Below are positions 28,653 through 37,892 of a stretch of 64,000 bases of DNA, in pieces. The position numbers were made by a program, and so were the translations under genes. Positions within the stretch are counted from its first letter, which is position 1. Every line of letters begins with the position of its first letter. The notes under the pieces are model-generated. The model saw only the letters and a program-made list of their open reading frames with translations, made no database searches and was not told where the DNA came from. The DNA is from Gemmobacter sp. 24YEA27. Lineage in GTDB: Bacteria; Pseudomonadota; Alphaproteobacteria; Rhodobacterales; Rhodobacteraceae. The stretch spans positions 740,501-804,500 of the forward strand of contig NZ_JASJPW010000001.1 of NCBI RefSeq assembly GCF_030052995.1, read 5' to 3'.

Positions 28653-29885
28653 TCAGGTCCTGACGCTTACATGGGCGCTTCTGGTCCCATGCCAGCGCGT
28701 TCCGGCGGTTGCGGCCATCGAGATCAGCGTGGCGATCAGGAAAAGGCCACCATAGCCGAGCTTTGCAGCGATAAAGCCCGAGGCAACGCCGCCAAACTGA
28801 TAGACGATCATTTGCGCACAGGCGAGCAGGGTGAAATCGGTTCCGGGCTGGTCCGAGGAACAGACCTGCATGAACAGCGAATAAAGCGCCACGATTTCCA
28901 TATAGCGGATCAGGGTCTGGAACACTGCCGCTGCTCCGACCGGGTAGAGGCCTCCGAGAACGCCGAAGGCATGCAGCGTGAAAATTGCAAAACACAGGCT
29001 GCGCAGGCTGCCCAAAAGCACCAGCGTCTGATGTGCGCCGCGGCCCTTTACCAGGATCGCCGCAAGGGCCGCGCCACCCAGGCCCACACTCGCCGCGGCC
29101 GCGCCCGAGAGATAGCCGATCCAGTCAAGCGGCATTCCGGCATCGACGAGATAGGCACCTTCCATCGCTTTCACGAGCCCTTCCGAGGCGCGGTAGAAGA
29201 GCGCAAGGCCGAGGACGCTGAGCGCTTCGGGGCGGGCGAGGAAGGCCCGGATCGAGGGCCGGTGGCGTGGGGCCGGGCGGACCTGATCCTCATACATCCA
29301 TGGCAGGATGATCAGCGGCAGAAGCGTGACAAAGCCCATGATGATCATGGTCACCTGCCAGCCGAAATGCTGGTAGATCAACAGGCTGGCCGTGCCGCCG
29401 ATCAGAACCGATGCGGCAACCGCGCCGCCCTGGATCGCATTGCCGGTGGCGCGTTCCTGTGGTGCCAGGGTCAGCACCGCATAGCCATCGGTGGCGATGT
29501 CCTGGGTCGATGTTGTCAGCGCCAGCGTGAGGCCGATGACAAACAGCGCCGGGATATTGGTCGGCGCGATCAGCGCGAGGGCGAAGATACACAAGGCGGT
29601 GGCAAGCTGCATCGGCACGATCCAGCCCCGCCTTGGCCCAAGGGCGCGCAGCGGATTGAAGCGTTCGATCCAGGGCGCCCAGAGGAATTTCAGCGCCAAA
29701 GGCAGCATGATCAGCGCCAGCATCCCGATCGCTTCTTTCGACACCCCGTTTTCGCGCAGGATCGGCGGCACGGCGGCAGCGACAACATAGGACGGCACCC
29801 CCTGCGCGATATACAGCGCGGCCAGAACCGCATAGCGGCGCATCGGGCCGGGCAGGGTCTCACCTGTCTGCGAAAAGCCGGTCAT
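28653..29885 (-). CDS. MFS transporter, RhtX/FptX siderophore-importer type
   Basis: A roughly 410-aa inner-membrane protein with about 12 hydrophobic segments. It resembles the RhtX/FptX group that imports ferric siderophores without an ABC system (also akin to AmpG permeases): LYIAQGVPSYVVAAAVPPILRE near the start, STQDIATDGYAVL in the middle. Being downstream of a TonB receptor supports that role. The start is uncertain: 29885 overlaps the upstream small gene by 26 bp, while 29843 (MRRYAVLA) leaves a 16-bp gap; neither has a clear ribosome site. Confidence 0.82.
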   Translation of the reverse strand: MTGFSQTGETLPGPMRRYAVLAALYIAQGVPSYVVAAAVPPILRENGVSKEAIGMLALIMLPLALKFLWAPWIERFNPLRALGPRRGWIVPMQLATALCIFALALIAPTNIPALFVIGLTLALTTSTQDIATDGYAVLTLAPQERATGNAIQGGAVAASVLIGGTASLLIYQHFGWQVTMIIMGFVTLLPLIILPWMYEDQVRPAPRHRPSIRAFLARPEALSVLGLALFYRASEGLVKAMEGAYLVDAGMPLDWIGYLSGAAAASVGLGGAALAAILVKGRGAHQTLVLLGSLRSLCFAIFTLHAFGVLGGLYPVGAAAVFQTLIRYMEIVALYSLFMQVCSSDQPGTDFTLLACAQMIVYQFGGVASGFIAAKLGYGGLFLIATLISMAATAGTRWHGTRSAHVSVRT

Positions 29886-30252
29886 GGAGGGCGAGGAAAG
29901 CGGCCTCGGCGATGCTTTGGTCATCATAAACCTCGACGGGGATAGACCAGAATTGCGAGAAGGCGGCCCGCTTGCGCTCGGTCGGGGTATCGGTGACGAG
30001 CACCAGCCCCCGGATCCGCTCGGCGGTGGCCGCACGGCTGGCTTTGGCCAGCTGGTTCTGCGCCACCTCGCCGTCGTGATCAAGACGGAAGCCCCTCAGA
30101 TCGGAATAGAGCACGAAGGGGCAGTCATGGCGGGCGAGCCGGTCGAACAGCGCCAGGTAGCCGGCGCTGTCGGTGATATCCTGAGGTGGCTGGAAGCGCA
30201 GGGACAAAGCCGAAGCCATATCCCGCGCCGCATGGCGGCCAAAATGGATCAT
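29860..30252 (-). CDS. Unrecognised 130-aa protein in a siderophore operon
   Basis: A soluble, mixed alpha/beta protein without signal peptide, membrane segment or motif that I can name. The pattern of short hydrophobic strands (CPFVLYSDLRGF, IRGLVLVTDTP) alternating with Ala-rich helices is reminiscent of STAS/SpoIIAA-like domains, but this is only a fold impression. It starts one base after the TonB-receptor stop and overlaps or abuts the MFS gene, so it is firmly in the operon and probably real. Confidence 0.7.
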   Translation of the reverse strand: MIHFGRHAARDMASALSLRFQPPQDITDSAGYLALFDRLARHDCPFVLYSDLRGFRLDHDGEVAQNQLAKASRAATAERIRGLVLVTDTPTERKRAAFSQFWSIPVEVYDDQSIAEAAFLALHDRLFADR

Positions 30253-30253
30253 A

Positions 30254-32527
30254 TCAGAACGAAACCCGGTATCCGACGGTCACTGTGCGGCCGAGGCCCA
30301 TGCTGTCGACATTGCGCGTGGCGGTGGCGGTGGGGTTGGCGTAACCCTTGTCGAAGAGGTTTTCGACCGCGACCGAGAACAGCCCGGGCCCGATCTGTTT
30401 CGACACGCTCGCATTGACCAGGTTGACGCTTTGCAGATCGATCTCGCCCGGCGCGCGGTCACGGCCCGCCAGGTGCAGCGCCTCGACCCGGGCCCGCCAG
30501 CCATTCCCGAACTCCTGCGTCACCCCGAGCCGCGCCCGCAACGGCGAGCCGATCCGGTTATTGCCGATCCAGGCGTCGACATTCCCGTCGCCATTTTTGT
30601 CAACGCGGCCCTCGCGATAGGCGATCATGCCATCGAGAACCGTCGCGTCGGAAAGGGCATACATGCCCTGGGCCTCGATACCCCAGATCTCTTCGCGCTG
30701 CTGGCTGACCTGATTGGTGACCGGGTTGAAATTCACCCCCTCATCCGATGTCGAATACCAGGCCGAGATCTGGCCGTTCCAGGTCTCTTCCTCGTGACGC
30801 AGTCCGATCTCCCAGGTGTCCACCACCTGCGGCTTCGGCCCGATATCGGCATAGGAGAGCGCATAGGTTCCGGGGGTGCTGCAGCCATAGGCGCCGGCAA
30901 TCAGCGGGTTGTCATTGCCGTAAGCGGTGCAGATCTCGGCCACCGAATTCATCCCGGCGCGGCGGGTAAAGCTGCCGATATCGGTCAGCGAATAGCCCTG
31001 GGACCAGCCGCCGAACAGCTGCGTTGCCTCGCTGAGTTTCCAGGTGAAGCCCAGATTGCCGGTGAATTCTTCGAAGGTGAATTCGCCGCCGGTCACGCTG
31101 ACCGGGGCCAGATCCAGCCCGACCCGATAGGCCGGAAAGTAGTAATAGGCGCGCGGGCGCGAGAAATTGCCGACCGTCAGATCGTAATGGTCGTACCGGA
31201 TGCCGCCCGAAAGCGTCAACGCGTCATTCACCGGCAGGGTCAGCTGCGCAAAGAGCGCCCGGCTGTCGCTGTCGAGCGGCGTCGAAATCGCCTGGCCGTT
31301 GATTGCATTCTGCCTTGTCTCGTCCGTTCCGGCCTCAAAGCCCCAGCTCAGCCCTGCTTCACGCCCGAAAATGGTCAGCGGGCTGTCGATGGCCACCGTG
31401 AGCGTGTTGCGCAGGCTTTCCAGTTCCGACTGGTTGTAATCGGCGGTCGGATCGGCCGGATTGCCGCTGTAATAGACCAGCGTATTGACCACCGGATCAA
31501 AGACGTTGAACGAAAACCGCTTCATCACGTCATTGCGGGAAAAGGTGACCGCGAGCTTGCCGAGGGCGAAATCCTGATCGGTGTAGCGCAGCGTCAGATA
31601 GTTGGAATCCTCGGTCACCGGCTTGCCGTAATAGGGGCGGCTCAGATCCGGCGCGACCGGCGAAACGGTGTAGCTGGTGAAATATTCCGGCCTCTGGTCG
31701 AGGCGGACCTGTTCAAAGCTCAGCTCGATCCGTTTGGCATCGTCGATATCATAGCCAAGGCGCAGACCCAGATTGGCGGCTTTGGTATGGTCACCGCCGC
31801 CCTGGCCCAGCATCGGGTCCGAGGGCAGAAGATTGCCATCGCCGTCGAACGTCTCGCGGCTTTGCCAGCCTGACAGGGTAAAGGCATAGTCAAAGGCACC
31901 GATCTTCTGGTCGACCTGGACCGAAAGCTCGGGCGCGATCGAGGCACCGATATCGGTTGTGAAGGCTTTGGCCCGCAGGTCCACCGTGACGCGCGCGGTG
32001 CCATCGGCATTGGCGCCCGACCGGGTGATGAAGTTGACCATGCCCCCGGTGCCCCCCGCGCCATAAAGCGAGGAGGCGCCGCCGATCACCTCGATCCGCT
32101 CGACCGAGGCGAGGTCGATCAGCGACAGCGTCCGCGAGCTGTCGCGCAAGGGCGTGTTGCGTGGCACGCCATCCACCATCACCAGAAGGCTGCGGCCCCG
32201 GAACGTCTCGGACGCGCCCGAAAGCGTCTGATTGCCAAAGCTGAAGCCCGGCACCAGCCGCGCCAGCAGGCTGGTCGCATCGCCGCCCTGTTCGATCTGG
32301 GTGGTGATCTCGGCTTCGCCGATCACCTGGACTGCGCCGGGGATCGCGGAAACCGGGCGCTCGCTGCGATTGGCGGTGACGACGATGGTGCCGAGAAAGA
32401 CCGGCTCTTCCTCTTGCGCATGGGCGGGCGGGGCGATTGCGATCAGGCAGGTGGTCAGCAAAAGCCCGGCAAGGCCGGTCCGCTGGCGGCAGCGGGCAAG
32501 GTGTCGGGGCGAACTTGTGGTCGGCAT
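30254..32527 (-). CDS. TonB-dependent siderophore receptor (rhizobactin RhtA-like)
   Basis: A 757-aa outer-membrane receptor. Residues 1-37 form a signal peptide (LAGLLLTTCLIAIAPPAHA). A TonB box-like segment GTIVVTANR begins the mature protein. The plug domain follows (VMVDGVPRNTPL, GGASSLYGAGGTGGMVNFITR), then a beta-barrel that ends in the terminal aromatic of VGYRVSF. Order receptor, small protein, RhtX-like MFS and a divergent AraC regulator mirrors the rhizobactin-1021 uptake genes. The start at 32527 fits the signal peptide. Fur or AraC control is expected. Confidence 0.92.
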   Translation of the reverse strand: MPTTSSPRHLARCRQRTGLAGLLLTTCLIAIAPPAHAQEEEPVFLGTIVVTANRSERPVSAIPGAVQVIGEAEITTQIEQGGDATSLLARLVPGFSFGNQTLSGASETFRGRSLLVMVDGVPRNTPLRDSSRTLSLIDLASVERIEVIGGASSLYGAGGTGGMVNFITRSGANADGTARVTVDLRAKAFTTDIGASIAPELSVQVDQKIGAFDYAFTLSGWQSRETFDGDGNLLPSDPMLGQGGGDHTKAANLGLRLGYDIDDAKRIELSFEQVRLDQRPEYFTSYTVSPVAPDLSRPYYGKPVTEDSNYLTLRYTDQDFALGKLAVTFSRNDVMKRFSFNVFDPVVNTLVYYSGNPADPTADYNQSELESLRNTLTVAIDSPLTIFGREAGLSWGFEAGTDETRQNAINGQAISTPLDSDSRALFAQLTLPVNDALTLSGGIRYDHYDLTVGNFSRPRAYYYFPAYRVGLDLAPVSVTGGEFTFEEFTGNLGFTWKLSEATQLFGGWSQGYSLTDIGSFTRRAGMNSVAEICTAYGNDNPLIAGAYGCSTPGTYALSYADIGPKPQVVDTWEIGLRHEEETWNGQISAWYSTSDEGVNFNPVTNQVSQQREEIWGIEAQGMYALSDATVLDGMIAYREGRVDKNGDGNVDAWIGNNRIGSPLRARLGVTQEFGNGWRARVEALHLAGRDRAPGEIDLQSVNLVNASVSKQIGPGLFSVAVENLFDKGYANPTATATRNVDSMGLGRTVTVGYRVSF

Positions 32528-32713
32528 GGCGGCAAATCCCTTCAGGAGGCAGGGGAAGATCGGGGGTATGCGATCAGGGTTAGACATTGCTGACGAAAAT
32601 AGTAAGTTTAGCCTGTCCCGCCTCAGGATTTGTCTGGACCCATGTTCCATCCATCTGGATTTTCACGACAGAGCGCTGCGCCACCCGGGTCTTCACCTGG
32701 GGCGGGCGAGGCC

Positions 32714-33652
32714 ATGAACGCGTCCGGGGCAGGGGGCCAGCTATGGGCGGCCGACCGGCTGACGCGGCGAGATTTCGCGCGGCCGCGCTTTCGGACGGCG
32801 CTGCGGGTGGCAGCCGGGCTCTGGGGCAGGCTGATCGAGGCCAGGGCGGTGGTGCCCCAGGCGGCCACGGAGGATGGGCATTTCCAGGCCATCGAGATCG
32901 GTGATGTGCTGTTGTCGACGCTGGATCTGGGCGGCGGCGAGCAGAGCTGGCATTTCACCCCGACCCCGGGATCTGCCGGGCGGGTGCTGCTGCTGTTGCG
33001 CCTGATCCGGGGCGGCTGGCTGCAGGAAGGCGACGGGCCACGGGTATGGCTCCCGGCGGGGCAGATCGCGCTTCTGACCCCCGCAGGCCCGTTTGATCTC
33101 GGGCTGCCGGATGGCGGGCGCTGTGATCTGGGGTTGATCGAAAGCGATGCGGCCCTCGGCCCCGGGGTGCGGGTGCTGGCCGGCACCATGCCCTCGGTCA
33201 ATCATCTGGCCTTTGTCGCGGGGTACCTTCTGCGCTGCGCGCCCCATCCCGAAGGCCGCAGCCAGGAGCTGAAACAGATGCTGTTTCGCGCGCTGGATCA
33301 TGTGCTCAGCGATCTGGGGGGCAAGAACAATGGCAGCGCCGAAACCCCGTTCGAGAGGTTCAAATTCCTGATCGGCGCCAATCTGGGCCGGGCGGATCTG
33401 TCGCTGGAAGAGGTGGCGGCGGCGATGGAGTTCAGCCCGCGCCAGCTCCAGCGCTTTTTGCAAAGTCATGGAACCAGCTTCCGCGCCCATCTTCTGCTGC
33501 GGCGCCTGCACCATGCGCATGATCTGATCGAGGCGGCGGGCCAGGCAAAGCTGCGGATCGCCGACCTCGCCTGGCGCTGTGGTTTTCGCGATCCGAATTA
33601 CTTTTCACGGGCCTATGCGAAACACTGGAAAGTGCCGCCCAGCCGGGATTAG
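32714..33652 (+). CDS. AraC family transcriptional regulator
   Basis: A roughly 312-aa regulator whose last 100 residues hold the AraC double helix-turn-helix: LSLEEVAAAMEFSPRQLQRFL and IADLAWRCGFRDPNYFSRAY. The N-terminal part is a variable sensor region. It is divergent from the TonB receptor and probably activates it, as RhrA does for rhizobactin genes. The start is uncertain: ATG at 32642 would add 24 residues; 32714 keeps the shared promoter region free. Confidence 0.88.
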   Translation: MNASGAGGQLWAADRLTRRDFARPRFRTALRVAAGLWGRLIEARAVVPQAATEDGHFQAIEIGDVLLSTLDLGGGEQSWHFTPTPGSAGRVLLLLRLIRGGWLQEGDGPRVWLPAGQIALLTPAGPFDLGLPDGGRCDLGLIESDAALGPGVRVLAGTMPSVNHLAFVAGYLLRCAPHPEGRSQELKQMLFRALDHVLSDLGGKNNGSAETPFERFKFLIGANLGRADLSLEEVAAAMEFSPRQLQRFLQSHGTSFRAHLLLRRLHHAHDLIEAAGQAKLRIADLAWRCGFRDPNYFSRAYAKHWKVPPSRD

Positions 33653-33657
33653 TCGTC

Positions 33658-34833
33658 TCAGACCGCCAGCAGCTCGACCGCGACCCCCTGGCCGACGCCG
33701 ATGCAAAGCGTGGCAAGCGCCGAGGCACCGCCCGTTTCTGCAAGCCGTCTTGCCGCGTTTGCGACGATGCGGGCGCCCGACATGCCAAGCGGATGGCCCA
33801 TGCTGATGCCGCCGCCTTTGGCGTTGACGCGCGGGTCAGCATCGCTGAGCCCCCAGGCACGGGTACAGGCCAGAACCTGGGCAGCAAAGGCCTCGTTCAG
33901 CTCGATCACATCCTGATCGGCGGGCGGTTTTGCACCGCGCGCGACCAGACGCTCCACCGCCGCAATCGGGCCGATTCCCATGATCCGGGGCGCAACCCCG
34001 GCCGAGGCGGCGCGCCCGATCCGTGCCAGAGGCGTCAGGCCAAGCGCCTTTACGCCTTTGGCCGAGGCCAGCAGCACCGCAGCGGCGCCGTCGTTCACCC
34101 CCGCCGCATTGCCTGCGGTCACCGTGCCGCCGTCGCGAAATGGTGCCTGCAGGGCGGCGAGCTTTTCAATCGAGGTCGCGCGCGGGTGTTCATCCGCGCT
34201 GACCACGGTGTCACTTTTGCGGCCCCGGATCGTGACCGGAAGGATATCCGCCGCATGCCAGGCTGCGTCATAGCGGGTCTGCGACGACAAAGCGTAAATG
34301 TCCTGATCCTCGCGCGAGATGCCGTAGTCTTCCGCGACATTCTCGGCGGTCTCGGGCATCGACTCTATCCCGAACGCCTCTGCGATCCGCTTGTTGACGA
34401 AGCGCCAGCCGATGGTCGTGTCATAAATCTCGGCCTGGCGGGCAAAGGCCGCATCCGCCTTGGGCATCACGAAAGGCGCCCGGCTCATCGATTCCACGCC
34501 GCCCGCGATGATCACATCGGCCCCGTCCCGGATCGCCCGTGCTCCCGCAATCACCGCATCCATCCCCGAGGCACAAAGCCGGTTCACCGTCAGCCCCGGA
34601 ACCGAAACATCGAGGCCCGACAACAGAACCGCCATCCGCGCGACATTGCGATTGTCCTCGCCCGCCTGGTTGGCGCAGCCAAAGATCACCTCATCCGGCG
34701 CCAGCCCCGGATACAGCGCCAGCAGACCGTCGATCACCTGTGCCGCCATATCATCGGGCCGCACCGGGGCCAGCGCGCCGCCATAGCGCCCGATCGGCGT
34801 GCGGCGCATCGCGCAGAGAAAGACGTCATTCAT
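33658..34833 (-). CDS. Acyl-CoA thiolase, 3-oxoadipyl-CoA thiolase (PcaF/PaaJ) type
   Basis: A 391-aa thiolase that cleaves a 3-oxoacyl-CoA with CoA. The nucleophile is Cys87 in NRLCASGMD; the [15 protein letters not shown] (His) and CIGVGQG (second Cys) blocks complete the active site. [14 protein letters not shown] and [17 protein letters not shown] are typical of 3-oxoadipyl-CoA thiolases. It ends the leftward 2-aminobenzoyl-CoA operon and would release acetyl-CoA from the opened, deaminated C7 chain. Confidence 0.92.
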   Translation of the reverse strand: MNDVFLCAMRRTPIGRYGGALAPVRPDDMAAQVIDGLLALYPGLAPDEVIFGCANQAGEDNRNVARMAVLLSGLDVSVPGLTVNRLCASGMDAVIAGARAIRDGADVIIAGGVESMSRAPFVMPKADAAFARQAEIYDTTIGWRFVNKRIAEAFGIESMPETAENVAEDYGISREDQDIYALSSQTRYDAAWHAADILPVTIRGRKSDTVVSADEHPRATSIEKLAALQAPFRDGGTVTAGNAAGVNDGAAAVLLASAKGVKALGLTPLARIGRAASAGVAPRIMGIGPIAAVERLVARGAKPPADQDVIELNEAFAAQVLACTRAWGLSDADPRVNAKGGGISMGHPLGMSGARIVANAARRLAETGGASALATLCIGVGQGVAVELLAV

Positions 34834-34867
34834 CGGGGGGCTCCGGTTTCACAGAAAGAGTGGCCGT

Positions 34868-36493
34868 TCAGGATTTCGCAGGCTGGCGCAGCTGGAAGCG
34901 CTGGATCTTGCCGGTCTGGGTCTTGGGCAGCGCCCCGGTAAAGACCACGCGGCGCGGGTATTTATAGGGGGCGATCACCTTTTTCACATGGTCCTGCAGC
35001 GCCCTGATCATCAGTGCATCACCCTCATGCCCCGGAGCGAGGATCACATGTGCCTCGACAATCTGGCCACGATCCGCGTCAGGAGCGCCGATCACCGCGC
35101 ATTCCTGCACCGCCGGATGCGAGAGCAGCGCCGCCTCGACCTCGGGCCCGGCGATATTGTAGCCCGCCGAGAGGATGATGTCGTCGGTCCGGGCGGCAAA
35201 GTGGAAATAGCCCTCTTCATCCTGCCAGAACGTGTCGCCGGTCAGGTTCCAGCCATCCCGGACATAGACCTCCTGGCGCGGGTCATCCATGTAACGGCAG
35301 CCTGTCGGGCCGCGCACGGCAAGACGCCCGGTCTGGCCGCGCGGCTTTTCGGTCATGTCTTCGTCGACAATTTTCGCCTCATAGCCGGTGACGGGCTTGC
35401 CGGTGCAGCCGGGGCGGTGATCGTCAAAGCGGTTGGTGATGAAGATATGCAGCATCTCGGTCGCGCCAATGCCATCAAGCATCGGCTTGCCGGTTTTGGC
35501 CTGCCATTCCTCATAGACCGGCGCGGGCAGGGTTTCGCCCGCCGAGACCGCCGCGCGCAGCGAGGACAGATCCGCCCCCTGATCCATCGCGGCCAGCATC
35601 ACGCGGTAAGCGGTCGGCGCGGTAAAGCAGACGGTGGCGCGATGTTCTTCGATCATGCCGATCATATTGGGCGGGCTGGCCTGTTCCAACAGCGCCGCCG
35701 TCGCGCCAAAGCGCAGCGGAAAGACCGCGAGGCCCCCCAGCCCGAAGGTAAAGGCCAAAGGCGGGCTGCCGATGAAGATATCATCGGGCGTCACATTGAG
35801 GATCTCTTTCGCATAGCCATCCGCGATGATCAGCAGATCGCGGTGGAAATGCATCGTCGCCTTCGCATCGCCGGTCGTGCCCGAGGTAAAGCCCAAAAGC
35901 GCCACATCATCGCGCCCGGTCTTGACCGCGTCAAATCGCACCGGCTTTTTCAGCGCGATACGGTCCAGTTCGGCATCATGGTTGGCGGTGCCGTCAAAGC
36001 CGATCACGGTGGTCAGAAACGCGCTGTCATTCTTGCAATGGATCAGGTCTTCCATCAGCCGCGTGTCGCAAAGCGCATGGCTGATCTCGGCCTTGTCGAT
36101 CACCTTTGCCAGCTCGCCCGAGCGCAGCATTGGCATGGTATTGACCACCACCGCGCCCGCCTTGGTCGCCGCAAGCCAGCAGGCCACCATTGCGGGGTTA
36201 TTGGCCGACCGGATCAGCACCCGGTTGCCGGGCTTCAGGCCGTAATCCTCGACCAGCGCATGGGCGATGCGGTTGGTCCAGTCGGTCAGTTCCTTATAGG
36301 TGCGCGAGCGGCCATTGCCGATCAGCGCGATATGATCGCCAAAGCCCTTTTCGACCATGCGGTTGGTCAGCTCGACCCCCACATTCAGCCATTCGGGATA
36401 GTCGAACCCCGTCAGATCCAGCCCCGGCCAGGTCTCTGTGGCGGGCAGGCGGTCGCGGGTGAAAGTGTCCAGATGGCCCGTTGGTCCCATCAT
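34868..36493 (-). CDS. Aryl-CoA ligase, benzoate/2-aminobenzoate-CoA ligase family
   Basis: A 541-aa ANL-superfamily ligase that adenylates an aromatic acid and then forms the CoA thioester. The P-loop-like motif is GFTSGTTGDAK; DDIILSAGYNIAGPEVE is the hinge region; the adenylation Lys is in PKTQTGKIQRF. It is of the 2-aminobenzoate-CoA ligase subgroup judged by context: the same operon encodes the monooxygenase/reductase that acts on 2-aminobenzoyl-CoA. Thiolase follows 34 bp downstream. Confidence 0.9.
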   Translation of the reverse strand: MMGPTGHLDTFTRDRLPATETWPGLDLTGFDYPEWLNVGVELTNRMVEKGFGDHIALIGNGRSRTYKELTDWTNRIAHALVEDYGLKPGNRVLIRSANNPAMVACWLAATKAGAVVVNTMPMLRSGELAKVIDKAEISHALCDTRLMEDLIHCKNDSAFLTTVIGFDGTANHDAELDRIALKKPVRFDAVKTGRDDVALLGFTSGTTGDAKATMHFHRDLLIIADGYAKEILNVTPDDIFIGSPPLAFTFGLGGLAVFPLRFGATAALLEQASPPNMIGMIEEHRATVCFTAPTAYRVMLAAMDQGADLSSLRAAVSAGETLPAPVYEEWQAKTGKPMLDGIGATEMLHIFITNRFDDHRPGCTGKPVTGYEAKIVDEDMTEKPRGQTGRLAVRGPTGCRYMDDPRQEVYVRDGWNLTGDTFWQDEEGYFHFAARTDDIILSAGYNIAGPEVEAALLSHPAVQECAVIGAPDADRGQIVEAHVILAPGHEGDALMIRALQDHVKKVIAPYKYPRRVVFTGALPKTQTGKIQRFQLRQPAKS

Positions 36494-36573
36494 GAGGTTA
36501 GCTCCCTGTTGGCTCCGCCGCAGTCTTGTCGCTGTCTTGTCGCAGCTTGCGGGGGATGTTCTTTCTTGCGCAG

Positions 36574-36972
36574 TCAGGCCGGGATCACGGCCGTGGCCTC
36601 GATCTCGACCTTGGCGCGGTCCTCCATCAGGGCGATGACCTGGACCACCGCCATGGCGGGGTAGTGGCGGCCGATGATCTCTTTGTAATGCGCGCCAAGA
36701 CGCTTGAGCCCGCCGAGATATTCGTCTTTGGTGGTGATATACCAGGTCAGCCGCACCAGATGTTCGGGCCTGGCGCCGGCTTCGGCCAGCACGGCGACGA
36801 TATTGCGCAGGGTCTGGGCCGTCTGATCGACGAAATCATCGCTCTCGAATTCGCATTGCGCATTCCAGCCGACCAGCCCGCCGGTGACGACGATCCGGCC
36901 CTCGGCGGCCATGCCATTCGCATAGCCTTTTGCGGGTTTCCAGCCTTCGGGATGCAGGGTCTGAATGCTCAT
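36574..36972 (-). CDS. RidA family protein (possible enamine/imine deaminase)
   Basis: A 132-aa YjgF/YER057c/UK114 protein with EGWKPAKGYANGM near the start, VTGGLVGWNA, the FVDQTAQTLRNI helix and the C-terminal VEIEATAVIP segment. RidA proteins hydrolyse reactive enamines/imines to ketones; some pathway-specific members act as aminomuconate deaminases. In a pathway whose ring product is a vinylogous 2-amino enoyl-CoA, removal of the amino group is an attractive job, though unproven. It overlaps the thioesterase gene by ATGA. Confidence 0.88.
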   Translation of the reverse strand: MSIQTLHPEGWKPAKGYANGMAAEGRIVVTGGLVGWNAQCEFESDDFVDQTAQTLRNIVAVLAEAGARPEHLVRLTWYITTKDEYLGGLKRLGAHYKEIIGRHYPAMAVVQVIALMEDRAKVEIEATAVIPA

Positions 36973-37391
36973 GGTTTCTCCTGAAATGCTATAATCCGGG
37001 CCCGGACATCCTCCGGCCAGGGATGGGACTGCCCCGATCCGTCAACATAGACCAGCGTCAGACCAGCGGTCAGACGGTGGCTGCCCGCGCCGCGCTGATC
37101 AAGGTGATGCGCCTCGATATGGCAGGTGATCGAGGCGCGGCCGATCCGTTCGATGCTCAGCTGCCAGTCCAGCACCTCTCCCAGGCGCGAGGGCGCATGA
37201 AATTCCGCTGTCACCTGGGCCAGCGGCACGCCATTGCCGCCGGCCATCATCACCTCATAGGGCAGGCCCGCCACCTCCCGGAAAAAGTTCTCGGCGACGG
37301 AATTCGTCATCTCGAAATAGCGCGGATAGAAGACGATCCCCGCCGGGTCGCAATGGTTGAACTCTATCCGGATGGGGCGGTGCCAGATCAT
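36969..37391 (-). CDS. 4-hydroxybenzoyl-CoA-thioesterase-type hotdog protein
   Basis: A 140-aa hotdog thioesterase with the catalytic motif FNHCDPAGIVFYPRYFEM (the Asp after Cys is the family catalytic residue). The start at 37391 is preceded by AAGGGA and gives the family N-terminus. Likely duties are releasing stalled CoA esters or editing dead-end aryl-CoA. It lies between the cupin and RidA genes and overlaps RidA by four bases. Confidence 0.88.
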   Translation of the reverse strand: MIWHRPIRIEFNHCDPAGIVFYPRYFEMTNSVAENFFREVAGLPYEVMMAGGNGVPLAQVTAEFHAPSRLGEVLDWQLSIERIGRASITCHIEAHHLDQRGAGSHRLTAGLTLVYVDGSGQSHPWPEDVRARIIAFQEKP

Positions 37392-37401
37392 TTCCCTTGC
37401 C

Positions 37402-37860
37402 TCATTCGTTGGCTTCGGGCGGCAGGAAATCGACCGCATGTTCAGCCGAGACGCGGACGACCTCCTCGACATCGGTCATATTGTGCAACTGCTCGAACAA
37501 AGCGCGCAGATCGCCGGCGGGCGAGACCCAGAACAAAGCACGCGAGGGCACATCGCCCTTGTTGAAATAGCCATGCGGCACGCCGCGCGGCATTTTCACC
37601 AGATCGCCGGGCCGCGCCACCGACCAGACACCATCGAGCTTCACATGCAGCTCACCCTCCTGGACCAGAATGAATTCATCCTGGGTCGGGTGGATATGCA
37701 CCGGCACGAACTGGCCCGGTTCGGAATTGGTCTCGAAGGAAAAAGTGCTGCCGCAATCGGCTTTCGGGAAATAGCGCTGGCCCAGAATATTCCATTCCAC
37801 GCCTTCGATGCCCGTACCCAGCCGGGTGATGCCGCCGTCAAGTGCCCTGGTCATTGCCAT
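37402..37860 (-). CDS. Cupin-domain protein
   Basis: A 152-aa single cupin. The metal-binding pattern is complete: HIHPTQDEFILVQEGELHV (two His and a Glu) and PRGVPHGYFN (third His). That pattern fits a dioxygenase, isomerase or binding protein; it is too short for gentisate dioxygenase. Function in the aminobenzoyl-CoA operon is unknown. It is 10 bp before the thioesterase gene. Confidence 0.85.
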   Translation of the reverse strand: MAMTRALDGGITRLGTGIEGVEWNILGQRYFPKADCGSTFSFETNSEPGQFVPVHIHPTQDEFILVQEGELHVKLDGVWSVARPGDLVKMPRGVPHGYFNKGDVPSRALFWVSPAGDLRALFEQLHNMTDVEEVVRVSAEHAVDFLPPEANE

Positions 37861-37892
37861 ATTTCCCTGTTGTTGATGGTCGTCCTGAAATC

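Noticed and set aside
37402-37860. Gentisate or 3-hydroxyanthranilate dioxygenase
   Set aside because: The cupin is too short for gentisate dioxygenase and lacks features that would let me assign a ring-cleaving dioxygenase.
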